Assembly (NCBI GenBank): GCA_016202645.1
Contig: JACQOF010000096.1
Location: 1-30,342, forward strand
DNA: 30,342 nt
DNA from: a bacterium
Lineage (GTDB): Bacteria; Lindowbacteria; 2-12-FULL-62-27
Direction: 5' to 3'
This document shows, piece by piece, positions 23,151 through 30,342 of the stretch; the stretch's first letter is position 1; every line of letters starts with the position of its first letter. Under the pieces are notes generated by a model. It was not told the origin of the DNA and did no database searches. It saw only the letters and a program-made list of their open reading frames with translations. Position numbers and translations under genes: made by a program.

Positions 23151-24008
23151 CTACGGACGCGGGGCGAGCATCCTCAGAACAACATCCAGGGGAACGGAAA
23201 TCCGCGCGAGGTCCTGCTCGTCGAGGTGTTCCGCCATCACAATTAGCGCCGCGCGCCAGTCACGTTGATCGGTCGCCGCGGCCTCGTGTGCCTTGGTCAT
23301 ATTCGCCAACGATGATGGTACCGCCGTCATCCACTCGTCGCGCCACACTAGGCCGGCATTCCTTGCCCAAACGCCGATACGCTCAACCAACTCCTTCGTT
23401 CTGAATACGTGCCACTGGAGTCCTAAGCCGCGCGAACGAACAATTCCAGTGAAGAGCGTCAAAGGCCGAGCGGTTGCCAGAGTTGCTTCGACATCCGCTC
23501 GAACCGGTGGCGGGAGCGTCTCTGCGAACGCACGCCGAACAGCAACTGCGTCATCGAGAGTTGCTAGCGGGATCGGAATGAGCGATTCTGACACGGTCGG
23601 AGTTGTGTTGGCTTCCGTCCAGATGATCACATCACGATCACGGTCGTACCAAGCTCGATCATCAGATATGCGTACGAAAGCGTTAAACAGATCCTGTCGA
23701 ATGCCGGGCGCTGGCCATTTGGAGCTCTCCGCAAATAGTTCAGGCTTGTTCGTTGGCGCAACCAAGACATCCTGACCGCCACGCCGGCGGACGATCAGAA
23801 TTTCTGGGTAGCGTTCAAGAAGCTGAATGAATCGTAATGTCGGCTCCTCAGCCGGCGGAAAGCACGCGCCGTGCTTTGCGGCGACCGCGTCAACAAGTTG
23901 CCGAAATCGGGTACCGAGGCATGGCTCATTCGGACGCTCAGTGGCCGCAATCGCAAGCGCCTCCTCGAGGACTGCACGCCACTTATCGTTGGGACTCACC
24001 GACAACAA
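23151..24008 (-). CDS. Protein with a possible N-terminal LOTUS/OST-HTH domain
   Basis: 285 aa from TTG 24008 (or 282 aa from GTG 23999, which reads VSPNDKWRAV). Residues about 8-85 have the pattern I associate with LOTUS/OST-HTH winged helices: WRAVLEEALAIA, then LGTRFRQLVDAVAAKHG, FPP, FIQLLERYPEI and a final strand ILIVRRRGGQDVLVAP. LOTUS domains bind RNA or helicase partners. The rest (about 100-285) is unassigned; it holds conserved-looking WYDRDRDVIIWTEAN and a helical end. It forms a minus-strand pair with the 263-aa gene downstream. The domain call is tentative and needs a profile search. Confidence 0.6.
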   Translation of the reverse strand: MLSVSPNDKWRAVLEEALAIAATERPNEPCLGTRFRQLVDAVAAKHGACFPPAEEPTLRFIQLLERYPEILIVRRRGGQDVLVAPTNKPELFAESSKWPAPGIRQDLFNAFVRISDDRAWYDRDRDVIIWTEANTTPTVSESLIPIPLATLDDAVAVRRAFAETLPPPVRADVEATLATARPLTLFTGIVRSRGLGLQWHVFRTKELVERIGVWARNAGLVWRDEWMTAVPSSLANMTKAHEAAATDQRDWRAALIVMAEHLDEQDLARISVPLDVVLRMLAPRP

Positions 24009-24078
24009 GGTACTACAGACCGGATCCGGTGGAAGGCCGGTAGAACGGAGTCATGCGCAGTCGTGCGCCCGAAAAATA

Positions 24079-24103
24079 AAATGGGGCGCCTTGCGCCCCA
24101 TTT
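24079..24103 (-). terminator. Rho-independent terminator
   Basis: AAATGGGGCGC (24079-24089), loop of three and GCGCCCCATTT (24093-24103) form a perfect 11-bp stem. On the minus strand it is followed by TTTTATTTTT, a good U-tract. It would end transcripts from the AIPR gene or from the small unit at 24116-24265 and insulate the LOTUS-like gene. Confidence 0.85.
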
Positions 24104-24115
24104 GTGTCCCAAAAG

Positions 24116-24265
24116 CTACGCCCTCACGACGCACCGGTGGGTCTTCTCCGGAGATTTCCTACGGTTGCGTGAGGGCCACCGTAGGCTGCTCCGTACCGAC
24201 CGACACACCTTCCGCCCCACAGGCCGCTTTAGGGCCCGCATTTCAGAATTGGATACAGTCTGCAT
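24116..24265 (-). other. 49-aa basic ORF or structured RNA upstream of the terminator
   Basis: The ORF starts ATG at 24265, reads MQTVSNSEMRALKRPVGRK and continues Arg/Lys-rich to the stop at 24118-24116, just before the terminator. The same DNA is strongly structured: CCTACGG (24158-24164) pairs with CCGTAGG (24179-24185), and the loop between them contains CGTGAGGG (24168-24175), which can pair with CCCTCACG (24121-24128). That makes a pseudoknot or two alternative folds. It may be a small RNA, a riboregulator or a small basic protein. The remaining bases of the 24009-24408 gap show nothing. Confidence 0.4.
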
Positions 24266-24408
24266 CGATTTCTAGCTGCAGTCAACGGAATTCTCTGCGC
24301 GGGCCCCGACGACCCGTATTGTAAGGCAGTGACTTTGTTAGACTTTCTGCTTCCTATTACATGGCGCCACGAGGCGAACGCCATGCCTCGCCTGATTCGA
24401 CCGTCGCA

Positions 24409-26133
24409 CTAGCCGCCGTTTGCGATCGACTTCCCGAGGGCCAGCAGCTCTCGCCTCACCTTCGGCAGCGCAAGCCGGCGCACTTTACGGTTGCCGAAGC
24501 TTGCCTTGAAAAAGTTCGCCGGAGTCCACAGTTCGGGATCCGCGCGGCGCGATTGACGCCAGGCGGTCCAGACTGCCTTACGGAGCCTTCTGACGGCCTT
24601 TCTGGCCCGCTGCCCCGCCCTGCCGCTTTTTTCGAAACGATCGAACGCCTCCTTAATCGCCTGGACAGAGACTCCATTCTGCAAGCCGCCTCCGACCCCA
24701 AGGTGTAGGAGCCACAACGCGTTCCAAAACCCGTGACGCTGACGCCGATACTCCCGCGCATTGCGATAACCGTACTCGTCAAGCAGCCGATAGATCCTAT
24801 ACGCCAGATACATTCGCCTAAATCGTCTCGCCACCCTCCCCTTCATCGGAAACAGCTTCCCGTACGGCTTCGGCTGAAAGATCTCTTCGACGCCTCGTTT
24901 CACCAGCAAAACGCCGTGCCCATCATGATCACCAGTCGCTGCCAAAATCTGGCCGAGGGTTCGCAACGACAATCGCTGAAAGCCGCGGAAACGAGGCTCG
25001 TTTCGAAACTCCTTCCACTCACCGCGCTTGCGCTCATAGAACACTCTCAGCTCTCGGAATCGGTTCTGCAGTTCGATCTGCTCAGGCTCATTTGAGCGAA
25101 AATCATACGCGCGAACGCGATTCTGAGTGTTCACACCGCGAATAACGCGTTGCAGCCAGTGATCGTCCTCCATCGCACCATCGTTTCTGTTGCCTCTCAC
25201 AATGACGCGCGTCGTCACCAATGCCGATGATGTCTTCTTCGGTGATCCACTAATCGCGTAAAGCGTCTGTGCGCCGTTGATGACACTCGGATTGACGAGC
25301 GTCGCAGTCCCGTCACGTTCCGCAAATTCATCACAGACCATCGTGAGACCGTTGTGCACATACCAGAAGTTATTGGGTTGCTTCTCGAACGTTGAGCGGA
25401 TCTCCCTCCCAACTCTCCCACCGAGATTGTAGCGGATGTTTCGAGCGACGAGTCGCGCGACGTCATTGTCGGCCAGATAGTCGCGAAAGTCCGACAATCG
25501 CGCATTGAATAGGTACGAGGTCACTCTTCGTTTCTTGTCGCGATAGCTAAGTTTGTCCTCAACATGAAGCGCGAGCGGTCTCGCACGCGGAGTTGCGCCT
25601 TTTCGAAACTGTCCATAGAGTCGCAGGATGTCTTGAGCATACGCGTAGTTCTCGATGGGAATTCGGCTCGACTCGCCGGAACGAAGTCGTGTATGCGTCG
25701 TAACGAGGCGGAAGGCCCGCTTCTCAGCTTTCCAGTTTCGCCGATCGGTCAGCCGGTCAAACGCCTTGCGGTACAGCGCTCTCAGATCGTCACGCACCCT
25801 AGACAGCCATTCCTCGAAAGTTTCATCGCGGCGATAAAATGCCTCCACGGCTCCAGACAGGCCCCGGTGGGCGCCATGAGGGAGGGTCGACTTGCCGACG
25901 TGCTCTGTGAACTTCGACTGAATGAGGAAGACAGGTGGAGAGTAATCGGGGTTCCAAACGACGGCATCGATGCCTCCATCGTTGGCGTCGTCGGTGAAAT
26001 GCCATTTGAGCTTACCGAACTCGGCCTCCACATACCAGTCAAGAAAAGCCTGATGAAGATGGCCATTGAAACGCTCTTCGGCTCGCTCGTTAATACCGTC
26101 GAGAAATTCTTGAATCAGAACTTCCTCACGCAT
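24409..26133 (-). CDS. AIPR-family (abortive infection) protein with N-terminal nuclease motif
   Basis: 574 aa. Residues 36-80 show a PD-(D/E)xK-like pattern: NDGGID with D56, then FLIQSK with Q72 and K74. The AIPR core covers about 225-310: ARNIRYNLGG, then NNFWYVHNGLTMVCDEF and NPSVINGAQTLYAI. A Lys/Arg-rich helical end of about 150 residues follows. AIPR proteins take part in abortive phage resistance, often next to restriction systems. The start ATG 26133 is preceded by GAGGAGA with good spacing; the frame is open 15 codons further, but that part overlaps the upstream cistron. The small gene at 26142-26375 ends eight bases before this ATG, so the two are coupled. A terminator lies about 300 bp downstream. 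Confidence 0.82.
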   Translation of the reverse strand: MREEVLIQEFLDGINERAEERFNGHLHQAFLDWYVEAEFGKLKWHFTDDANDGGIDAVVWNPDYSPPVFLIQSKFTEHVGKSTLPHGAHRGLSGAVEAFYRRDETFEEWLSRVRDDLRALYRKAFDRLTDRRNWKAEKRAFRLVTTHTRLRSGESSRIPIENYAYAQDILRLYGQFRKGATPRARPLALHVEDKLSYRDKKRRVTSYLFNARLSDFRDYLADNDVARLVARNIRYNLGGRVGREIRSTFEKQPNNFWYVHNGLTMVCDEFAERDGTATLVNPSVINGAQTLYAISGSPKKTSSALVTTRVIVRGNRNDGAMEDDHWLQRVIRGVNTQNRVRAYDFRSNEPEQIELQNRFRELRVFYERKRGEWKEFRNEPRFRGFQRLSLRTLGQILAATGDHDGHGVLLVKRGVEEIFQPKPYGKLFPMKGRVARRFRRMYLAYRIYRLLDEYGYRNAREYRRQRHGFWNALWLLHLGVGGGLQNGVSVQAIKEAFDRFEKSGRAGQRARKAVRRLRKAVWTAWRQSRRADPELWTPANFFKASFGNRKVRRLALPKVRRELLALGKSIANGG

Positions 26134-26141
26134 CGCTCTCC

Positions 26142-26375
26142 TCACCGAGATCGACACGGCGCCATTCGGGCCGTCCACACGATCGCCGCAACTAGATGAG
26201 TGTTCAACAGCATGTCCTCATGCTGACGCAACCAACGCCTGGCCAGTTCGATCTCTGTGCAAAGGCTCTGAACTGTGTGCCAGACCCCCGGCTCGCTGCC
26301 GGCAAGGCGAGTAATATTTCTTTCTGAGTCTCGTGCGTCGATGGACTTGAAGTGCTCGATATATCGGGACGCCAC
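26142..26375 (-). CDS. Small helical protein upstream of AIPR
   Basis: 77 aa from GTG 26375, which follows GGAGGGGG at close spacing. The sequence looks protein-like and helical (SRYIEHFKSIDARDSERN; CTEIELARRWLRQHEDML). The stop lies eight bases ahead of the AIPR start, inside the latter's ribosome-binding region, so translation is likely coupled. An extension of the frame to 26618 runs into repeat DNA and is not accepted. Function unknown; its place suggests a regulator or small partner of AIPR. Confidence 0.55.
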   Translation of the reverse strand: MASRYIEHFKSIDARDSERNITRLAGSEPGVWHTVQSLCTEIELARRWLRQHEDMLLNTHLVAAIVWTARMAPCRSR

Positions 26376-26584
26376 CGCCCCCTCCCTGGAGAAGGTTATT
26401 GGACATGAGGCCGTTAGTCGCCATATAGCACACACGTGGCGGCTTAGACACGCACAAGAGTTTCCATCGCCCTCGCCTGCACGAGCGGGATGCTCTGGCG
26501 CGGCCCTGCACCTCGGCTCTATCGGTACCCGGCGGTGCGACATCGGTGCCTCGTCCGCGGTCGAGTCCCGAATACCACTCGCCG

Positions 26585-26716
26585 CAGAATGCGACCTCTT
26601 GGCCAGGTGATGCATCATGCATCACGCAGCGCAGCATGCGACCTACAGCCCGGTTTCTCGACGTGAAAGTGGAGCCTGAAATGCGACTTTCGGGCCCGTG
26701 GTACATCGTGTACCAC
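26585..26716 (-). repeat. Region C: dyads shared with copy B and three spaced GTCGCAT motifs
   Basis: GTGATGCATCATGCATCAC (26607-26625) extends the first dyad of copy B to 19 bp, and GTGGTACATCGTGTACCAC (26698-26716) is a variant of its second dyad. On the minus strand AGTCGCAT (26688-26681) and two AGGTCGCAT (26644-26636 and 26597-26589) recur about every 45 bases, the last with the full AGGTCGCATTCTG of copy B. The order of parts differs from copy B, so this is a related but rearranged member of the family. Confidence 0.7.
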
Positions 26717-27098
26717 CCGATCGCGATGTTCACGCCCCCTGGTGGCTGCCCATTGGATCAGGGAAGGGACTACACAGAGAGACTTGGAGCAGCGCCGGGA
26801 ATCCTCGCGAGAATGTCCTGGGAAACCGGGAATTGGACCGACATTTCCGGGGTCCGCGCTCGCGGCATCCTGCGGGCGGCGGCGAGCTGCGACTCGCCGC
26901 GCCCGACAGGCAGGCGATGTCCCTCCCTGGCGAGCTAGACGGCCACCACACCTGAGCCGGTGCCCAAGCAGAAGCACGACCTCGAGAATACCCGCGCGCG
27001 CTCCTCGGCCACCCTCTCGCCCACTCCAGCAGCAGACACGCCGTCGGCCGTCGTGCGACCTCAGCGCGCTCCCCTCGACGCGCTTCTTCTGCTGGTGA
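26717..27098. other. 382-bp gap, no gene recognised
   Basis: Several overlapping frames of 70-130 codons on both strands are open here, but they are Arg/Pro/Ser-rich and have no start signals. I see no promoter, terminator or repeat that I would defend. It separates the repeat region from the convergent end of the spondin-domain gene. Confidence 0.5.
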
Positions 27099-27764
27099 TC
27101 ACTCGAGCCGCCGAATGATGATCTCCGCGACAGGGTTCCGCCAGTCGTGCTGCCCCGGCACCAGGTCGCCGCCACCGTGGATGCCGGCGTGCACGTGCAC
27201 GTACCCCTCGGCGGCCGCGGTGTCTCTCGCCCCGGCGCTCCCGCAGGGTGGGCCGGGGATGAACGCGCACAACTCGGAGTTGGCCTCGCTGCCGGCATCG
27301 TAGGCCACCGCGCCGACCGACCGCTCACCCCGGCGCGGCGCCTCGACGCCCCGCACGGCGAAGAACGCGTCGTTTGTGGTGGCGAGCATGCCGACCGCGG
27401 TGACGTGCCGATAGGTGCCCGGCGCCATGATCTCGATCGTCACCGAGGCGCCGGGCATCAGGACGTCGCCGGCCGCCCGGGCCTCGAACACCTCGGGGCG
27501 CGTCGCCAGGACGTCGAGGAGCGGATCGACGGCGCCTTCTTCGGCCAGCGTGACCAACTCGGCGATCGCCGGGGCGCCCGGGGTGAAGAGGCGGAAGTCT
27601 TCCGTGTGGCTCATGACGACCGGCGGGGTGATGACCTGGCCACGGGTCACATTGGTGATGGTGACCGCGTACCGCTGGCCCTCGGCGGCGGTCGCGGGAG
27701 CAGCCACGTAAAGCCCGACGGCGAGCGCAACACCGATAGCCAGACGCGACATCAGCTGGTTCAT
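27099..27764 (-). CDS. Secreted spondin-domain protein
   Basis: 221 aa. A signal peptide is clear: MNQLMSRLAIGVALAVGLYVAAP with a likely cut after ATAA. The mature part matches the spondin_N pattern: YAVTITNVTRGQVITPPVV, LFTPGAPAIAELVTLAEEG, MLATTNDAFFAVRG, VAYDAGSEANSE, then GYVHVHAGIHGGGDL and W-NPVAEIIIRRLE at the end. Two cysteines (LCAF, PPCG) may bridge. In bacteria such proteins are exported and of unknown role, perhaps in adhesion. ATG 27764 follows AGGAGGAG with ideal spacing. The junction upstream abuts the broken P-loop gene, so its promoter region may derive from that insertion or deletion. Confidence 0.88.
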   Translation of the reverse strand: MNQLMSRLAIGVALAVGLYVAAPATAAEGQRYAVTITNVTRGQVITPPVVMSHTEDFRLFTPGAPAIAELVTLAEEGAVDPLLDVLATRPEVFEARAAGDVLMPGASVTIEIMAPGTYRHVTAVGMLATTNDAFFAVRGVEAPRRGERSVGAVAYDAGSEANSELCAFIPGPPCGSAGARDTAAAEGYVHVHAGIHGGGDLVPGQHDWRNPVAEIIIRRLE

Positions 27765-27783
27765 GCCTGCCTCCTCCTGGTGA

Positions 27784-28650
27784 TCTCCGCGACCGCTCGA
27801 CGGCTCTCTGGTATCCAAACGTGCGCTCCTCGAATCGCCGTTCCTCGTGCTCGACGAGTTCCACACGGCGGATCGCAGCGTGCGGACGACCCTCAGCATC
27901 CTCCTCAGCGGGCGGCTGGTGACCCCGGTGGAAAACGAGCAGCTCACCGTCCGGCCCGTCCCGTTGCTCACCCTGAATCCCGGGGAAGCGAAGACGCTGG
28001 AGGGGCGTCTGGGACTGTCGGCCCCGCTGATCCGCCGCGCCCTCTTGGTGAATCTCGACGCCGTCCCCTTGCCCGACCTCGCCACCGCGGGCGAGCGAGC
28101 CGTGGAGGCGGCCAGGAATCACGGGCCACTCGTGCTTGGCGCCCCGCAGGATGACCTCCAAGGGTTCCACGACCCGATCGTTGCCCTGGTCCGGAATGTC
28201 TTCGCCCGGGAGGCCCATGAGCGGGTCGACATCGAGATCGTCGTGAGCCTCACCGTGGGGATGACCGCGTTCATCCCCGACCCCGTGCCCGCCATCGCCC
28301 AGGTCGCGCATGGGGTCGGCCTGATCGCCGAGACGCTCGGCTGGGCCCGACCGGGATGGATCGAGGCGGTCTCGGAGTTTCGCCGGGGGCCCAGGAGCCA
28401 GCCTCCGCGCACGTCAGCCCTTGCGCGGAGGGTCCCGTCTGCACCACCGGAGGCGAACACAGAGCAAGTATCGGCAGTATGCCCGGCCCCCGCATCGATC
28501 TCGCTCGTCGTGCCGCCGTCGCCCGCGAGGCGGCACACGCCAGTCCCCGACCTCGACCTGAGCGATGAGCTGCGGGCTCGCCTCATTTGGTTTGCGGTGG
28601 ACACCGGGCAAAGCGTCGAGGAGCCCCGCCTTGTCCACGGGCGTAAATGA
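27784..28650 (+). pseudogene. Decapitated homologue of the wHTH/P-loop protein
   Basis: The open frame from 27784 aligns along its length with residues about 160-430 of the protein at 15443-17740: LLESPFLVLDEFHTADR against LVNAPIAVFDEYQAADR, VRPVPLLTLNPG against IAPVPIVILNPA, GLSAPLIRRALLVNLD against GLSAPQLRRLIPLDVT, and ETLGWARPGWIEAV against ETVGWVKPGWVDAV. Similarity is well below identity, so this is an old relative and not a recent copy. The winged helix and Walker A are missing at the 5' end, where a stop and the spondin gene's leader begin. The protein stops shortly after LSDELRARLIW, so the coiled coil is also lost. No start signal is seen (GTG 27847 is internal). Confidence 0.78.
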
Positions 28651-28857
28651 GGCACGGTAGGATCGGCCTATGATAACCTCTTCCCCTTCGCGGCACTCTC
28701 TTGCTTGGCGTCCAACCCCAAAGTCGCCGGTTGGCGCCGGCGGCAAGAGGAGGCATCCCCGTGGCCTCGAGGCTACCGGCATCGGAGCGGACAAGCCAGC
28801 CCTCCTACTCGTGACCTTCGCGGGATGGGTCAGCCGCCACCAACAACGGCGAAGTGC

Positions 28858-30147
28858 TTAGCGGGTAACTCGTAACAGATTGGGCAGAAACATGGTGATA
28901 AACGGAATGTAGGTGACCACGAGCAATACGAGAATCTTGATCGCGAGCAGAGGAAGGATCGCCCTTGTCACCTGGCCTACGCTCGTCTTGGCGATAGAGC
29001 TCGCGACGAACAAGGCGTACCCAACCGGAGGAGTGAGCAGTCCGACGGAAAGGTTGAAGACGACCATAATGCCAAAATGAACGGGATCGATACCTAGTTG
29101 CACAGCAACGGGCATCAATAGAGGTGTGAGAATAACTAAGATAGCGATCGTGTCCATGATAGAACCCAGCGCCAGCAGCAGGACGTTGAGACCTAGCAGG
29201 ATAACGAACTTGTCCGATGTGACGGAAAGAATCGCGTTTACCATCACATTCGGAATGTCTTCCCGCGCCATGATCCATCCGAACAGGCTCGACGTCGCTA
29301 GCAGAAACATGATAACCCCGGTAAGGACCGCAGCTTCTATGAAGGAAGCTAAGACGTCCTGTAACGCGAGGCTCCGATACACAAACAAGCCAATGACGAA
29401 TATGTACATCACTCCTATGATCGCCGCTTCGGTGGGAGTCACTACGCCGCCGACAATACCACCAACGATGACGACTGGGACGAGGAGTGCCCAAAACGCG
29501 CGACGAACGCTCGTGCCGAGACGGGAACGAGAGAACTTCGTTACTGTCCCGTAGCCTTTGCGGCGTGCGACATAATACATATAGGGTGCCAATGCTAGGG
29601 CCAGCAAGACCCCGGGCAGATAGCCCCCGGCGAACAAGGCCGGGATCGATGTGTTCGTTGTCACACCGTAGATGATCATCGGTATGCTCGGAGGGATGAT
29701 GATCCCAATGGATCCGCCGGACGCGACGACGGCCGCGGCGTAGCCGGACTCGTATTTATCTTTCTGGAGCGCAGGAATCATTATGGAGCCCACTGCGGCA
29801 GTGTCTGCTGTTCCAGAGCCCGAGATGCCCGCGAAAATCACCGTGGCGGTTAAGGCGACATAGGACAGACCACCGCACATCCAGCCGACGAGACACGTAC
29901 TCAAATCGACCAGGCGCTCAACAAGGCCCGACCTTTCCATCAACGTCCCGCAAAGCATGAAGCCCGGGATGGCGATGAGTGTGTAGGAATCAACGGCGGT
30001 GAGCATCTGGTGCGCAAGCAACGTGAACGGCAACCCGAGCGCCAGCATGACGACGAGCGATGAAAGGAATATCGCGACGGCGATCGGCAGACCGATGCAT
30101 AAGCCCACGGCGAACGTACCGATGAGCAGCAGGGACACAATGGTCAC
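28858..30147 (-). CDS. dctM: TRAP transporter large permease (DctM)
   Basis: 429 aa, full length, about 12 hydrophobic segments. Family phrases are present: ATVIFAGISGSGTADTAAVG (about 100-119), YAAAVVASGGSIGIIIPPSIPMIIYG (about 136-161, read in two parts), VTPTEAA (about 226) and LTPPVGYALFVASS (about 378). The large permease couples Na+ flow to uptake of organic acids or similar solutes delivered by a periplasmic binding protein; the substrate cannot be told here. GTG 30147 overlaps the stop of the small permease gene. The operon continues beyond the window. This is ordinary chromosomal sequence. Confidence 0.93.
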   Translation of the reverse strand: MTIVSLLLIGTFAVGLCIGLPIAVAIFLSSLVVMLALGLPFTLLAHQMLTAVDSYTLIAIPGFMLCGTLMERSGLVERLVDLSTCLVGWMCGGLSYVALTATVIFAGISGSGTADTAAVGSIMIPALQKDKYESGYAAAVVASGGSIGIIIPPSIPMIIYGVTTNTSIPALFAGGYLPGVLLALALAPYMYYVARRKGYGTVTKFSRSRLGTSVRRAFWALLVPVVIVGGIVGGVVTPTEAAIIGVMYIFVIGLFVYRSLALQDVLASFIEAAVLTGVIMFLLATSSLFGWIMAREDIPNVMVNAILSVTSDKFVILLGLNVLLLALGSIMDTIAILVILTPLLMPVAVQLGIDPVHFGIMVVFNLSVGLLTPPVGYALFVASSIAKTSVGQVTRAILPLLAIKILVLLVVTYIPFITMFLPNLLRVTR

Positions 30148-30342
30148 GCCTGATCTCGGTCAACGAGCGATTCGAGTTCGAAAAGGACGACGAGAACTCC
30201 GCAGACGGGGGCGGCCGAATATACCCACGACATCGAGATCTGCATACCGGGGGAGAGCATGTGTCTCATGCTGGCAGCGACCAGGAACCCGCTGTACGTG
30301 ATCGCGGCGCCGAACGCCAAGGTGAGGAAGTGCACCAGGACC
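30144..30342 (-). CDS. dctQ: TRAP transporter small permease (DctQ), 3' part only
   Basis: The last about 65 codons of a small permease, cut by the window edge. The end reads HFLTLAFGAAITYSGFLVAA, then SPGMQISMSWVYSAAPVCGV, the usual last two helices of DctQ with its SP-x-x-Q/I-SMSW segment. The stop overlaps the dctM start. A frame start at 30335 (GTG) is internal to the gene. Confidence 0.85.
   Translation of the reverse strand, partial: VLVHFLTLAFGAAITYSGFLVAASMRHMLSPGMQISMSWVYSAAPVCGVLVVLFELESLVDRDQA

Noticed and set aside
22340-24008. Plus-strand frames at 22552-22855, 22860-23404 and 23293-23775
   Set aside because: They are antisense shadows of the two minus-strand genes, with Arg/Ser/Pro-rich translations and no start signals.
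28651-28857. 63-codon plus-strand frame between the P-loop remnant and dctM
   Set aside because: No ribosome-binding site, basic low-complexity sequence and convergent with dctM; probably chance.
1-30342. CRISPR array, rRNA, complete tRNA or IS transposase
   Set aside because: None seen: the only regular spacing is the three motifs near 26.6 kb (too few and too different for CRISPR), and only tRNA fragments occur.

Overview
The window is GC-rich (coding third positions strongly G/C) bacterial DNA, probably from an uncultured soil or sediment lineage. The mix of a ynb-type phospholipid operon, a spondin-domain exported protein, a TRAP transporter and very dense ATGA/GTGA gene overlaps would fit Candidatus Rokubacteria/Methylomirabilota. 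That assignment is inference from gene style; no marker gene is present. There is no rRNA, complete tRNA, CRISPR array or recognisable IS transposase.

Layout. (1) 350-4348, plus strand: a four-gene overlapping operon (CDP-alcohol phosphatidyltransferase, alpha/beta hydrolase-methyltransferase fusion, PlsC-like acyltransferase, CdsA-like cytidylyltransferase). It resembles E. coli ynbABC with an acyltransferase added, and lies between two inverted copies of a 108-bp repeat. (2) 5216-13804, plus strand: a defence island. It holds a receiver-domain/Mrr-nuclease fusion, a NACHT NTPase with pentapeptide repeats, and a compact trio of NurA nuclease, HerA translocase and a DruA-type (DUF4338) protein. 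A long two-tier hairpin sits between nurA and herA. (3) 14072-18773, plus strand: an unknown 311-aa protein, then an overlapping set of a small Cys-containing protein, a winged-helix/P-loop/coiled-coil protein and a tyrosine recombinase. A terminator-like hairpin and a tRNA 3'-end fragment (likely attachment site) follow. (4) 19069-22030, plus strand: a phage-type packaging remnant (small-terminase-like gene, small gene, large terminase) and a short RadC; no capsid or portal gene is seen. (5) 22340-26375, minus strand: a second defence-like block with an AIPR-family protein carrying an N-terminal nuclease-like motif and a short leader cistron, a possible structured RNA or 49-aa ORF with a rho-independent terminator, a possible LOTUS/OST-HTH protein and an unknown partner. 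(6) 26585-28650: a third copy-like repeat region, a secreted spondin-domain protein, and a decapitated homologue of the P-loop protein of region 3. (7) 28858-30342, minus strand: TRAP transporter large permease and the end of the small permease, i.e. ordinary chromosome.

Taken together, a chromosomal backbone (ynb-like operon, spondin protein, TRAP transporter) is interrupted by about 20 kb of accessory DNA that combines integration, packaging and anti-phage genes. The strongest candidate for an undescribed system is the NurA-HerA-DruA-like operon at 9577-13804. The receiver-Mrr fusion, the wHTH/P-loop/recombinase set (present twice, once as a remnant) and the repeat family with 19-bp dyads are further leads. 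All family calls come from reading motifs by eye; no database search was run.
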